A DNA stretch of 64,000 bases, from assembly GCA_036268995.1 (NCBI GenBank), contig DATATB010000095.1, positions 5,876 to 69,875 on the forward strand. The letters are read 5' to 3'. Positions within the stretch are counted from its first letter, which is position 1, and every line of letters begins with the position of its first letter. Positions 33,590-42,082 of this stretch are shown here, one piece after another. Origin of the DNA: DATATB01 sp036268995 (lineage in GTDB: Bacteria; Planctomycetota; Planctomycetia; Pirellulales; PNKZ01). The translations under genes and the position numbers were made by a program. The notes under the pieces are model-generated. The model had not been told where the DNA came from. It saw nothing but the letters and a program-made list of their open reading frames with translations, and did no database searches.

Positions 33590-34855
33590 TCATTGCCTAT
33601 CAAACACCAGCGGCTGCTCGGAGCGGGGGTCGCCGATGCGAATCGAGACCTTGCCGGCCAGCAGGTCATCGAGCAATTGACCGACGACCTCGGCTCGCCA
33701 ACCGCGGCATAATAGCGGCGGTTCGGCCCCCGCGGGATACTCGCCCAGCCGATAGGCGGCCAGCTCGCGAACATCGGTGGCCGTGCCCACCAGGCTGGCC
33801 GCGATGTGGGCATCGCGGCAAATGCTGCTGAGCGCGGAAGACAGAAGCTGACCCAACATCATCAACTGCGGGCTGCTTTCGGTGCGGACGTTGGCCGGCA
33901 GATGCTCTTCTTCGGCAGCCAGGGCCTTGCCGATGACGCGCGACAGATCGGGCACGAGCCGCCGCAGGTCGCCCCGCTCCATGCCGCGAATGGCGCTGAT
34001 CTGCTTGGGATCGTCCGAGCGTCGTTTGGCCAATTCGACGATCAGGTCGTCGCGCAGCACTTGCTTGACGGGCGAATTGCGCCGCTCGGCTTCACGCTCG
34101 CGCCACAGCCACAATTGCCGCACGATGGCCAAGCTGCGGCCGCCGAGCGCCGAACTGCCCGCCACCTTGCGCCAGCGCTCGGCTAGCCGGCTTTCGGCGA
34201 CGTCGTCTTGCCAGGCTGTCATTTCGGTTTCATACCAGGCGGTGCGTCCCAGCTTGTCCAGCTTCTGGCCGAGCACCTCGCGCAGCCGGGCCAGATGCCG
34301 CACATCGTCCAACGCGTACTCCAACTGCCGATCGGTCAGCGGCCGCCGCCGCCAGTCGGTGCGCGTCTCGCCCTTTTGCGGCTTTTCGCCCAGCATTCGA
34401 AAGATCAAATTGCCGTAGCCGGCCGGATATTCCAGACCCACCATGCCGGCGGCCAGTTGCACATCGAACAGCCGGGCCGGCGGCCGGCCGATGGCCTCCA
34501 GGCAGAACACCAATTCCTGGCGTCCCGCGTGGACGATCGTTTCGTGCGTCGGCTCGGCCAGCACTTCCCAAAATGCCGTGATCTCGGGCACGGCCTGCGT
34601 GTCGATGATCACCAGTTCGCCAGGCATGGCTACTTGCACTAGGCAGAGCTGCGGCCGGTACGTGTGTTCGGACACGAACTCGGTATCGAACGCGATCGTT
34701 TCCGCCTTCTTCAGCCGATGGCAGACGGCGTTCAGCTCCGATTCGGTGGTAACGATGCGATAAGCCAAGCGATTGGTCGCAAACAAGCCGGTTGCCGACC
34801 CGGACAGAACCGACCGGCATCGCCCCAAGGTCAGACAACGCCGAATCTTAATCAA
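33590..34855 (-). CDS. rnd: Ribonuclease D
   Basis: A 421-residue 3'-5' exonuclease that matures tRNA and other RNAs. The DEDDy nuclease motifs are AFDTEFVSEHTYRPQLCLVQ near 55, LFDVQLAAGMVG near 130 and YALDDVRHLARL near 182 with the Tyr/Asp signature; an HRDC domain follows at about 255-335 (WREREAERRNSPVKQVLRDDLIVELA). The N-terminal 30 residues before RIVTTESEL may be extra, so the true start could be later (no strong Shine-Dalgarno). Total length fits the family. Confidence 0.9.
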   Translation of the reverse strand: MIKIRRCLTLGRCRSVLSGSATGLFATNRLAYRIVTTESELNAVCHRLKKAETIAFDTEFVSEHTYRPQLCLVQVAMPGELVIIDTQAVPEITAFWEVLAEPTHETIVHAGRQELVFCLEAIGRPPARLFDVQLAAGMVGLEYPAGYGNLIFRMLGEKPQKGETRTDWRRRPLTDRQLEYALDDVRHLARLREVLGQKLDKLGRTAWYETEMTAWQDDVAESRLAERWRKVAGSSALGGRSLAIVRQLWLWREREAERRNSPVKQVLRDDLIVELAKRRSDDPKQISAIRGMERGDLRRLVPDLSRVIGKALAAEEEHLPANVRTESSPQLMMLGQLLSSALSSICRDAHIAASLVGTATDVRELAAYRLGEYPAGAEPPLLCRGWRAEVVGQLLDDLLAGKVSIRIGDPRSEQPLVFDRQ

Positions 34856-34934
34856 TCCCCCATGATTTGACTATGAGGCCAACTTCGCCGCGGGCTTGCG
34901 TGTGTCATTCTGCTAGGGAGCCGCACGGATACCA

Positions 34935-35091
34935 TTTTTCCGTAGCCCAGCCCTTCCAGGGCTGGGAGCCGTGGCCGGTTCCGCGAACCTTCCCCCGATT
35001 CGATGTGGCCAAAGGCCGCATCGAATCGGGGGAAGAAGATTGGTTGCGACCCCACAAGCCCCAGCCCTCAAAGGGCTGGGCTACGGAAAAA
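34935..35091. repeat. 157-bp nested cruciform repeat, family E
   Basis: The ends TTTTTCCGTAGCCCAGCCC (from 34935) and its inverse ending at 35091 pair with each other. Each end also contains its own hairpin CCCAGCCCTT..AGGGCTGGG. The centre (34989-35035) is a further perfect 17-bp stem starting CTTCCCCCGATTCGATG. This is the largest palindromic structure in the window and lies upstream of the nuo promoter region. Confidence 0.82.
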
Positions 35092-35178
35092 CAAGCGGCC
35101 ATCAACCTCCTCGTTGCAGCGATTCTGTGCGCGCAGTTGAGCCGCTCACCCAACCCAAAGCTTAACCCTTTGCGCAAC

Positions 35179-35208
35179 TTGACCATCGAATTGGCAATCT
35201 GATACCAT
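35179..35208 (+). promoter_or_regulatory. Candidate sigma-70-like promoter upstream of nuoA
   Basis: TTGACC (35179-35184), 18 bases, TACCAT (35203-35208). A second TTGACC at 35276 has no good -10 partner. The candidate is weak and the site at 35256 would lie downstream of its start point. Confidence 0.3.
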
Positions 35209-35255
35209 GCCGCGAGGACTCGACTGGGCAGGTCGGGTTTAATTTTTGCCCGGCC

Positions 35256-35273
35256 TTGTGAAACGATTCACAA
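35256..35273. promoter_or_regulatory. CRP/FNR-type operator palindrome upstream of the nuo operon
   Basis: TTGTGAA, ACGA, TTCACAA is a perfect 7-bp inverted repeat. It contains exactly TGTGA-N6-TCACA, the consensus for CRP-family regulators. It lies 52 bases before the nuoA start codon, where a regulator could control the respiratory operon. The regulator itself is not in this window. Confidence 0.6.
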
Positions 35274-35324
35274 AGTTGACCCGGCAAATCAGTTGCGTTT
35301 GTTGCCCCGGAGTTGCCCCTCGTT

Positions 35325-35720
35325 ATGCAAGCGGCCGTCCCGGTCTTCGTGTTTTTAGTGCTGGCCTTCGCGCTGTCGGCGGGGTTACTCGCCGTGTGCC
35401 AGCTCATTGGCCCGAAGCGCAAGACGGCCGTCAAGGAAATGCCCTACGAAAGCGGCATGGACCCGATCCATGACTCGCGCCGCCGCTTCGATGTGCGGTT
35501 CAACCTCGTGGCGATCGCCTTTCTGCTGTTCGACGTCGAATTGCTGTTCCTCTATCCCTGGGCTGTCGCCAGTCGCAACGCTGCGGGCGTGGATGCGGCG
35601 GTGAGCGGCGGCTGGGTGTCGGGCCGCGGCTTGGTGTTTGGCGAGGCCATGACCTTTGTCGCTTTGCTGGCGTTGGGTTTCGTTTACGCGTGGCGCAAGG
35701 GAGTGTTTCGATGGCGCTAG
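35325..35720 (+). CDS. nuoA: NADH-quinone oxidoreductase subunit A
   Basis: A 131-residue inner-membrane protein with three helices. The conserved KEMPYESGMDPIHDSRRRFDVRF loop and FLLFDVELLFLYPWAV helix are diagnostic of NuoA. ATG 35325 is preferred to a TTG 12 bases earlier. It is the first of fourteen complex I genes in canonical order A to N. Its end overlaps nuoB by 10 bases. Complex I couples NADH oxidation and quinone reduction to proton pumping. Confidence 0.94.
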   Translation: MQAAVPVFVFLVLAFALSAGLLAVCQLIGPKRKTAVKEMPYESGMDPIHDSRRRFDVRFNLVAIAFLLFDVELLFLYPWAVASRNAAGVDAAVSGGWVSGRGLVFGEAMTFVALLALGFVYAWRKGVFRWR

Positions 35721-36268
35721 AACTGCCCGAAAACGTCGTGGTCAGCAAGCTCGATTCGCTGGCCAACTGGTGTCGTAAGAACAGCTTATGGCCGATGCCC
35801 TTTGCCACGGCCTGCTGCGGCATCGAGCTGATGGCCACCGGTGCCAGCCGCCATGATCTGGCCCGCTTCGGGGCCGAAGTGTTTCGCTTCAGCCCGCGGC
35901 AATGCGACCTGATGATCGTGGCCGGCCGGGTAGTGATGAAGATGCTGCCCGTGCTGCAGCGCATCTGGCTGCAGATGAACGAGCCGAAGTGGTGCATCTC
36001 GATGGGCGCGTGCGCCTCGACCGGCGGCGTGTTCGACACGTACTGCGTCGTGCAGGGCATCGACCGCTTCATTCCGGTAGACATGTACGTGCCCGGCTGC
36101 CCGCCGCGGCCCGAGCAGCTCATTCAATCGATCATTGATCTGCAAGACAAGATTCAGCTCGAGGGGACGATTTCGGGGCAGGAGTTCGAGACCTCGGCGC
36201 GGCAGCAGCGGAAGCGGGCCTTGATCGAGTTGCCCGTGCTTGCCGGCCTGCCGCCGGTCGCAAGATAA
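35711..36268 (+). CDS. nuoB: NADH-quinone oxidoreductase subunit B
   Basis: A 185-residue peripheral-arm subunit carrying cluster N2, the last electron donor to quinone. The cysteines appear in TACCGIELMA (adjacent pair), SMGACASTGG and VPGCPPRPEQL, as required. ATG 35711 has AAGGGAG about nine bases upstream and overlaps the nuoA end, so translation is coupled. The next gene starts 37 bases downstream. Confidence 0.95.
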   Translation: MALELPENVVVSKLDSLANWCRKNSLWPMPFATACCGIELMATGASRHDLARFGAEVFRFSPRQCDLMIVAGRVVMKMLPVLQRIWLQMNEPKWCISMGACASTGGVFDTYCVVQGIDRFIPVDMYVPGCPPRPEQLIQSIIDLQDKIQLEGTISGQEFETSARQQRKRALIELPVLAGLPPVAR

Positions 36269-36305
36269 AAAGCCCCCCATCGGACACGTGAGCGAGGCAA
36301 GTGGA

Positions 36306-36806
36306 ATGCCGGCCCGAAGTGAAACGATCGCCGCCCTCAAAAGCGCGTATCCGCAATTGACGGAGAGCGAATTCCGCGGGCAGACGCGCGTGGTCGTGCC
36401 GGCCGAGCAGTTGATCGCCGTGGCCTCGATCCTCAAAGACGAACGCGGCTTCGACCTGCTGGTGGACGTCACGTGCGTCGATTATCTGAACTTTCGCGAC
36501 GCCGAGTACCGTTTCGGCCTGGTCTATCTGCTGGCTTCCACCACCGGCAACGAGCGGATCACGCTGCGGGTGTACTTGAACGAGCCGCACTTGAGCGTGG
36601 CCTCGCTGGTCTCCTTGTGGGAAGGCGCCAATTGGCTGGAGCGCGAAGTTTGGGACATGTTCGGCATCCGCTTCGAGGGGCATCCCGACCTGCGGCGAAT
36701 TCTCTTGCCGGAGGAGTTCACAGCCTTTCCGCTGCGCAAGGATTACCCGCTGCAAGGCCGCGGCGAGCGGCATAATTTCCCCGTGCTCACGCGCAACCAA
36801 GGCTAA
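36306..36806 (+). CDS. nuoC: NADH-quinone oxidoreductase subunit C
   Basis: A 166-residue subunit of the 30-kDa family, separate from NuoD (not fused as in E. coli). Signatures: DVTCVDYLNF near 57, EREVWDMFGIRFEGHPDLRRILLPEEF near 110-140, and FPLRKDYPLQGR. ATG 36306 is chosen for length; the frame upstream overlaps nuoB. Seventeen bases separate it from nuoD. Confidence 0.94.
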   Translation: MPARSETIAALKSAYPQLTESEFRGQTRVVVPAEQLIAVASILKDERGFDLLVDVTCVDYLNFRDAEYRFGLVYLLASTTGNERITLRVYLNEPHLSVASLVSLWEGANWLEREVWDMFGIRFEGHPDLRRILLPEEFTAFPLRKDYPLQGRGERHNFPVLTRNQG

Positions 36807-36823
36807 GCCCCCACAGCCGTCTT

Positions 36824-38053
36824 ATGCCCATCACCCCCGCTACGCTCACCGAGAGCCACGAACCGGCCGCCGATGGGCAGGACTACATCTGGACGTTGAA
36901 CTTCGGCCCGCAGCACCCGGCCACGCACACCACGCTGCGCATTGTGCTCAAGCTCGACGGCGAGCGCGTGGTCGATGCCTTGCCCGATATCGGCTACCTG
37001 CACTCGGGCTTCGAAAAGCTGGGCGAGTCGCTCGACTATAACCAGTACGTCACGGTCACCGACCGGATGAACTACATCTCGCCGATGGCCAACAACGTGG
37101 CTTGGCACGGGGCCGTCGAACGCCTGATGGGCCTGGAGCTGACGCCCCGTTGCAAATATCTGCGCGTGATTGTGGCCGAGTTGGCGCGGATCAGCGACCA
37201 TCTGCTGTGCAACGGCGCCGTGGGTCTGGACGTCGGCGCGTTCACCTATTTCCTCTACGCCTTCAACCGCCGTGAAGATCTGTACGACATTTTCGAAACG
37301 GTTTGCGGCGCCCGCTTCACGAACAGCTATACCCGCGTCGGCGGCTTGATGTACGACGCCACGGACCTGTTTATCGAGAAGGTGCGGGCATTTGTCCGCA
37401 CGTTCCCTAAAACGCTCGACGACATGGACCGGCTGCTGAACCGCAACCGCATTTTCATCGACCGCACCAAGGGCGTGGGCGTACTGACCAAGGCCGAGGC
37501 GAACAGCCGCAGTTGCACCGGTCCCGTCGCCCGCGGCAGCGGCGTGGCGCGCGACCTGCGCAAGGACGAGCCCTACCTGAGCTATCCCGATTTCGATTTC
37601 CAGGTCTGCTGCGCCACGGCCGGCGATTGCTTTGCCCGCTACCTGGTGCGGATGGCCGAGATGCGCGAGAGCCTGAAAATCGTCGAGCAGGCGATCGAGA
37701 ACCTTCCGTCCGGGCCGGTGAACGTGGACATCGGCCGCCGGGCCGCGCTTCCCAACAAGCGGATGGTGTACTCCACGATCGAGGGTTGTATCTCGCATTT
37801 CGAATTGGAGATGACCAATCGCGGCTTCGAGACGCCCGTCGAAGAGTCGTACGCGGCGATCGAGGCCCCCAACGGGGAGCTGGGCTTTTACATTGCCGGC
37901 GATGGCACGGACGTGGCCTATCGGGCCCGCTGCCGGCCTCCGTCGTACATCCACTTCGCCGTATTTCCGCATTTGATCCGCGGCCACACGCTCAGCGACG
38001 TGGTGGCCGTGCTCGGCAGTCTGAACATCATTGCCGCCGAATTGGACCGCTGA
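36824..38053 (+). CDS. nuoD: NADH-quinone oxidoreductase subunit D
   Basis: A 409-residue 49-kDa-type subunit, a homolog of the [NiFe] hydrogenase large subunit without metal ligands. It forms the quinone site with NuoB. Motifs: NFGPQHPATHTTLRIVLKLDGE, YLHSGFEKLGES, DRMNYISPMANN, and near the end the PPSYIHFAVFPHLIRGHTLSDVVAVLGSLNIIAAELDR tail. Length is standard. Confidence 0.96.
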   Translation: MPITPATLTESHEPAADGQDYIWTLNFGPQHPATHTTLRIVLKLDGERVVDALPDIGYLHSGFEKLGESLDYNQYVTVTDRMNYISPMANNVAWHGAVERLMGLELTPRCKYLRVIVAELARISDHLLCNGAVGLDVGAFTYFLYAFNRREDLYDIFETVCGARFTNSYTRVGGLMYDATDLFIEKVRAFVRTFPKTLDDMDRLLNRNRIFIDRTKGVGVLTKAEANSRSCTGPVARGSGVARDLRKDEPYLSYPDFDFQVCCATAGDCFARYLVRMAEMRESLKIVEQAIENLPSGPVNVDIGRRAALPNKRMVYSTIEGCISHFELEMTNRGFETPVEESYAAIEAPNGELGFYIAGDGTDVAYRARCRPPSYIHFAVFPHLIRGHTLSDVVAVLGSLNIIAAELDR

Positions 38054-38105
38054 ACAAAAATCGCCCCAGCAACCACGTTTTGACCTGCTTTTTTCCGGAC
38101 CTGGT

Positions 38106-38591
38106 ATGTCGACCGCCGAGCGGATATTGACGGACGAAATGGTCGAGGCCATCAAGGCCTACTTCCCCCGCTATCCCACGCGCCAGGCCGTGACGCTGCC
38201 GGCCTTGCACATCGTCAACGAGCGTTTGCGCTACGTGCCGATCCAAGCGGTGATCGAAATCGCGCAACTCCTCGACCTGGCTCCCGCCGACGTGCAGGAT
38301 ACGCTCAGCTTCTACGGCTTCTTCAAGCAGGATCAGCCGCACGGCCGCGTCCGGGCTTGGGTTTGCCGCTCGATCAGTTGTGCCCTGCGCGGCGGCGAAG
38401 AAGTGCTCGAACACCTCTGCCACAAGGCGGGCGTGCGGCCCGGCGAAACGACGCCCGACGGCCGGATCACCGTCGAATTTGGCGAGTGCCTGGGCGCTTG
38501 CGAATACGCTCCCTGCATGCTGGCCGGTGACGACCTGCACAAGGATCTGACCAACGAAAAGATCGACCAGTTTTTGAACACCTTGACGTAA
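38106..38591 (+). CDS. nuoE: NADH-quinone oxidoreductase subunit E
   Basis: A 161-residue 24-kDa-type subunit with a thioredoxin-like [2Fe-2S] fold (cluster N1a). The cluster ligands are in VCRSISCALRGG and ECLGACEYAPC, the C-x4-5-C and C-x3-C pattern. The N-terminal helices (ALHIVNERLRYVPIQAVIEIAQLL) are family-typical. ATG 38106 is used because it removes a nuoD overlap with no homology. The Shine-Dalgarno is weak. Confidence 0.94.
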   Translation: MSTAERILTDEMVEAIKAYFPRYPTRQAVTLPALHIVNERLRYVPIQAVIEIAQLLDLAPADVQDTLSFYGFFKQDQPHGRVRAWVCRSISCALRGGEEVLEHLCHKAGVRPGETTPDGRITVEFGECLGACEYAPCMLAGDDLHKDLTNEKIDQFLNTLT

Positions 38592-38629
38592 CGTGCGCTT
38601 CACAGTGCAAGCCGTTTGAAAGATCGTGT

Positions 38630-39988
38630 ATGGCTGAATTCGAACCGGTTTTGATGGCCAACATCAACAAGGAGAACAGTCATACGCTGGCCGTGTATGA
38701 GGCCGGCGGCGGATACCGCGCGCTCAAGCGCGTCGTAGCCGAAGGCGATCCGGCCAAGTTTGCCGAAGAGATCAAAAACAGCAACCTCCGCGGTCGCGGC
38801 GGCGCCGGCTTTCCCACCGGGCTTAAGTGGACGTTCTTGCCCAAGAACCATCCCGGCCCGATCTACATGTGCATCAACGCCGACGAGAGCGAGCCGGGCA
38901 CGTTCAACAACCGCATCCTCATGGAACTCGATCCCCACCAGGTGATCGAGGGCGTAATCCTCAGCTCGTTCGCCACGCGGGCCCAAACCGCCTACATCTA
39001 TCTCCGCTACGAATACCCGCTCTCGCTCAAACGGCTGCAACTGGCCATCGACGAGTGCTACCGGGCCGGCTACCTGGGCAAAAACATCTGCGGCAGCAAC
39101 TTCTCGCTCGACATCTACATGCACCGCGGCGCGGCCGCGTACATCTGCGGCGAAGAAACGGGCCTGATCGAAAGTCTCGAAGGCAAGCGGGCCTGGCCGC
39201 GCATCAAGCCGCCGTTTCCGGCCGTCGAAGGCGTGTTCCACAAGCCGACCGTCGTCAACAACATCGAAACGGTCGCCTGCGTTACACACATCGCCGCCCG
39301 CGGCATCGACTGGTTCAAGAGCATCGGTGTACCTGCCGATCCCAACAACCCGCGCGACCCGGGCAGCTACGGACCCAAGCTGTATTGCCTCAGCGGCCAC
39401 GTGAACAAGCCGGGCTGCTACGAAGCACCGCTGGGCATCACCTGCCGCGAGCTGATCGAAAAGTACGGCGGCGGAATCTGGAAGGGTCGTAAAGGCAAGG
39501 CCGCCATTCCCGGTGGCATCAGCATGGGCCTGCTCACCGAAGCCGAGTTTGACACGCCGCTCGATTTCAACGGGCCGGGCAAGGTCGGCTGCCTGGGCTT
39601 GGGCACCGCGGCCGTGGTGGTGATGGACGAAACCGTGAGCATGGTCGATTTCCTCCACAACAGTTGCCGCTTCTTCCAGCACGAAAGCTGCGGCCAGTGT
39701 ACCCCCTGCCGCGAAGGCACGGCCTGGTCCCTGCACATGCTCAATCGCATCAAGGCCGGCCGCGGCCGATTGCGCGATTTAGAGCTGCTGCTCGAGATCG
39801 GCGACAGCATCGGCATTATTCCCGGCACCACGATTTGCGGCCTGGCCGACGGCGCCGCCTGGCCGCTGAAGAATGCCATCCGCAAATTCCGCGGCGAGTT
39901 CGAAGACTACATTAAACGCACCAATCCCACCGGCTACGCCGAAACTGGCGCGGTGCCGGCGCTGGAGCTGGCGGGGGCGGGGCACTGA
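38630..39988 (+). CDS. nuoF: NADH-quinone oxidoreductase subunit F
   Basis: A 452-residue 51-kDa-type subunit that oxidises NADH with FMN and holds cluster N3. Motifs: RGRGGAGFPTGLKW near 50-62 for NADH, NADESEPGTFNNRILME and GAAAYICGEETGLIESLEGK for FMN, and ESCGQCTPCREG near 353-362 with a distal Cys in TTICGL for the [4Fe-4S] cluster. Its stop codon is immediately followed by the (GTGAAAA) array of the inserted element, so nuoF itself is intact. Confidence 0.96.
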   Translation: MAEFEPVLMANINKENSHTLAVYEAGGGYRALKRVVAEGDPAKFAEEIKNSNLRGRGGAGFPTGLKWTFLPKNHPGPIYMCINADESEPGTFNNRILMELDPHQVIEGVILSSFATRAQTAYIYLRYEYPLSLKRLQLAIDECYRAGYLGKNICGSNFSLDIYMHRGAAAYICGEETGLIESLEGKRAWPRIKPPFPAVEGVFHKPTVVNNIETVACVTHIAARGIDWFKSIGVPADPNNPRDPGSYGPKLYCLSGHVNKPGCYEAPLGITCRELIEKYGGGIWKGRKGKAAIPGGISMGLLTEAEFDTPLDFNGPGKVGCLGLGTAAVVVMDETVSMVDFLHNSCRFFQHESCGQCTPCREGTAWSLHMLNRIKAGRGRLRDLELLLEIGDSIGIIPGTTICGLADGAAWPLKNAIRKFRGEFEDYIKRTNPTGYAETGAVPALELAGAGH

Positions 39989-39993
39989 AATGA

Positions 39994-40434
39994 GTGAAAA
40001 GTGAAAAGTGAATAGTGAAAAATGGAAGAGAAGAAAGGGCGATTTCGCGAACGGACTAAGGCGTTTGCCGTGCGCGTGATTCGGCTTTATGGCGCGCTGC
40101 CGAAGAACAGCGTGGTGGCGCAAGTGATCGGTAAGCAGTTTTTGAGAAGCGCGACATCGGTCGGCGCGCAGTATCGTGAAGCGGCTATGGCACGCTCTCG
40201 GGCGGAATTCATCAGTAAGACACAATGCGCACTACAAGAGCTTGAAGAAACCTCCTATTGGTTCGAGTTGCTGGTCGAGGCCGACATCATTCCCCAGAAG
40301 CGACTGAACAATCTGATTGACGAAAGCAAGCAACTAACAGCCATGTTCGTCGCATCGATCAATACCTCCAAACGTCGCCGAACGCCACCAAACGCCTCCT
40401 CGTAATTTTTCACTTTTCACTTTTCACTTTTCAC
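39994..40434 (+). mobile_element. S23-type element: one gene bounded by inverted heptamer arrays, inserted between nuoF and nuoG
   Basis: The left end is four heptamers (GTGAAAA, GTGAAAA, GTGAATA, GTGAAAA; 39994-40021), the right end is four perfect TTTTCAC (40407-40434). The two 28-base ends are inverted with one mismatch. The complete interior (40022-40406) is the four-helix-bundle gene plus one base. The element splits an otherwise standard nuo operon five bases after nuoF stop and nine bases before nuoG start. Target duplication cannot be proven. An ORF-less version is at 50620-50696. Confidence 0.75.
40022..40405 (+). CDS. Four-helix-bundle protein of the 23S rRNA intervening-sequence (S23/IVP) family
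   Basis: A 127-residue, helix-rich protein. The sequence RVIRLYGALPKNSVVAQVIGKQFLRSATSVGAQYREAAMARS, then EFISKTQCALQELEETSYWFELL and LNNLIDESKQLTAMFVASI, is the pattern of the S23/IVP family and of Avd accessory proteins of diversity-generating retroelements. Those bind nucleic acid as pentamers; biological role mostly unknown. ATG follows directly on the left heptamer array, with no Shine-Dalgarno, and TAA ends one base before the right array. By my count 47 of 127 codons end in A or T. It is not part of complex I. Confidence 0.85.
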   Translation: MEEKKGRFRERTKAFAVRVIRLYGALPKNSVVAQVIGKQFLRSATSVGAQYREAAMARSRAEFISKTQCALQELEETSYWFELLVEADIIPQKRLNNLIDESKQLTAMFVASINTSKRRRTPPNASS

Positions 40435-40443
40435 TCCTAAAGT

Positions 40444-42075
40444 ATGGCTACGATCCTTGTAGACGGGCTTGAGGTTACGATTGCCGACCACGAACGCCTC
40501 AACGGCATTCAAGCCGCCGAGCGGGCCGGTATCGATATTCCACGCTACTGCTGGCACCCGGGGTTGACGGTCGTGGCGAGCTGCCGCATGTGCCTCGTCG
40601 AGACGGGCACGCGCGATCCGCAGACCGGCAAAATCTCGATGATGGGCAAGCTCGTGCCCGCCTGCCAGACCCCGGCCAAGGACGGCACGGTGTTCGTCAC
40701 CGATAGCGACAAGGTACGCCAAAGCCGGGCCATGGTCGAAGAGGATCTGCTCATCGATCATCCGATCGACTGCCCAATCTGCGACAAGGCGGGCGAGTGC
40801 CTGCTGCAGGACTATCATTTCGCCCACGGACAGAAGGAGCGCCGGGCCGACATCCGGCCGTTCACCAGCAAGCGGCGCGAGATGGGCGACACGGTCTCGC
40901 TGTTTGTCGATCGCTGCGTGATGTGTACGCGCTGCGTCCGCTTCTGCCGCGAGATCACCGGCAGCAGTGAGCTGATGGTCATCAACCGCGGCAGCCACGA
41001 AGAGATCGACGTCGTGCCCGGTTTTCCGCTGGCCAACAAGCTGTCGGGCAACGTCGTGGACCTCTGCCCGGTGGGGGCGCTGGGTGACAAGGATTTTTTG
41101 TATCGGCAGCGCGTGTGGTTCATGAAGCGGCACGAGGCCGTGTGCACCGGCTGCTCGACCGGCTGCTCGATTTGGACCGAAGAGAATCAGGACACCGTGC
41201 ACCGGCTCAAGCCGCGCGACAATCCGCACGTCAACCAGTGGTGGATGTGCGACGAAGGCCGCTACGGCTGGCACCACGTACACAGCGAGAACCGGCTGGT
41301 CGAGCCCCGCCAGCGCGGCAAGTCGGGCCACACGAACATCGAGTGGCACGAGCTCACCGCCGAACTTCCCCAGCGGCTCAAGGCGGCCGGCCGGCTGGCC
41401 GCTCTCCTTTCGCCGCATCTCACGGTGGAAGAAGCCTGGCTGCTGGCCACCTTCATCCGCGGGATCGATCCCGACGCGGTGCTGGCCTTGGGGTACGTGC
41501 CGGTCATTGGACAGGACGAGCGATTCAAGACGGGCTTCACAATCCGCGCGGAGAAATGCCCCAATCGCCGCGGCGTCGAGGCCGTGATCCAGCATTTCAT
41601 GGGCAGCGTCATGACGTTCCCGGAGTTCCTGAGCCAGCTCGACTCCGCAGCACTGGGCGGCGTGTGGGTCAGCGGCGGCTACAAGGATGCCTGGATCGAC
41701 GAAGCCGCAGCCGCCCGTTTCGGCGGCCTCAAGGAGCTGGTCGTGCAGGATCTGTTCGATTCGCCGCTCTACCAGCGGGCGAGCTTCCAGCTTCCCGGCG
41801 CCGCGTTTCCCGAGCGCGATGGCTCGTATGTCAACTTTGCCGATCGTCTGCAAGTGGCCCGCTGGGCCATTCGGCCGCCGGCGGGCGTGTGGGTCGAAGG
41901 GCAGCTCTATTGGCGGCTGCTCGAGCGGCCCGGCATGTTCAACACGCGACACGTGCTCAGCGAAGTCGCCGCGGCGATCCCGTATTTCTCAGTGGCCGGC
42001 GGTGAGTTTTCCGATCTGGGCGTGGACTTGAAGATCAACCAAATCGCCGGCTCGCCGGCCGTGACCACCGCTTAA
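40444..42075 (+). CDS. nuoG: NADH-quinone oxidoreductase subunit G, short form
   Basis: A 543-residue 75-kDa-type subunit. The N-terminal part has [2Fe-2S] ligands (CWHPG, ASCRMC), the His-Cys [4Fe-4S] motif DHPIDCPICDKAGEC, a further cluster at DRCVMCTRCVRFC with LCPVGAL, and CTGCSTGCSIWTEEN (C-x2-C-x3-C, N7-type). The C-terminal molybdopterin-like domain is short compared with the roughly 680-900 residues of E. coli or Thermus, so much of that domain appears reduced. ATG 40444 follows the heptamer array by nine bases, without a classical Shine-Dalgarno. Confidence 0.92.
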   Translation: MATILVDGLEVTIADHERLNGIQAAERAGIDIPRYCWHPGLTVVASCRMCLVETGTRDPQTGKISMMGKLVPACQTPAKDGTVFVTDSDKVRQSRAMVEEDLLIDHPIDCPICDKAGECLLQDYHFAHGQKERRADIRPFTSKRREMGDTVSLFVDRCVMCTRCVRFCREITGSSELMVINRGSHEEIDVVPGFPLANKLSGNVVDLCPVGALGDKDFLYRQRVWFMKRHEAVCTGCSTGCSIWTEENQDTVHRLKPRDNPHVNQWWMCDEGRYGWHHVHSENRLVEPRQRGKSGHTNIEWHELTAELPQRLKAAGRLAALLSPHLTVEEAWLLATFIRGIDPDAVLALGYVPVIGQDERFKTGFTIRAEKCPNRRGVEAVIQHFMGSVMTFPEFLSQLDSAALGGVWVSGGYKDAWIDEAAAARFGGLKELVVQDLFDSPLYQRASFQLPGAAFPERDGSYVNFADRLQVARWAIRPPAGVWVEGQLYWRLLERPGMFNTRHVLSEVAAAIPYFSVAGGEFSDLGVDLKINQIAGSPAVTTA

Positions 42076-42082
42076 AGCTGCC

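Noticed and set aside
35276..35304. TTGACC at 35276 as the nuo promoter
   Set aside because: The -10 position 17 bases later reads TTGTTG, a poor match; only listed as a weak alternative.
39994..40434. Heptamer arrays as a CRISPR
   Set aside because: Units are seven bases with no spacers and no cas genes; not CRISPR.
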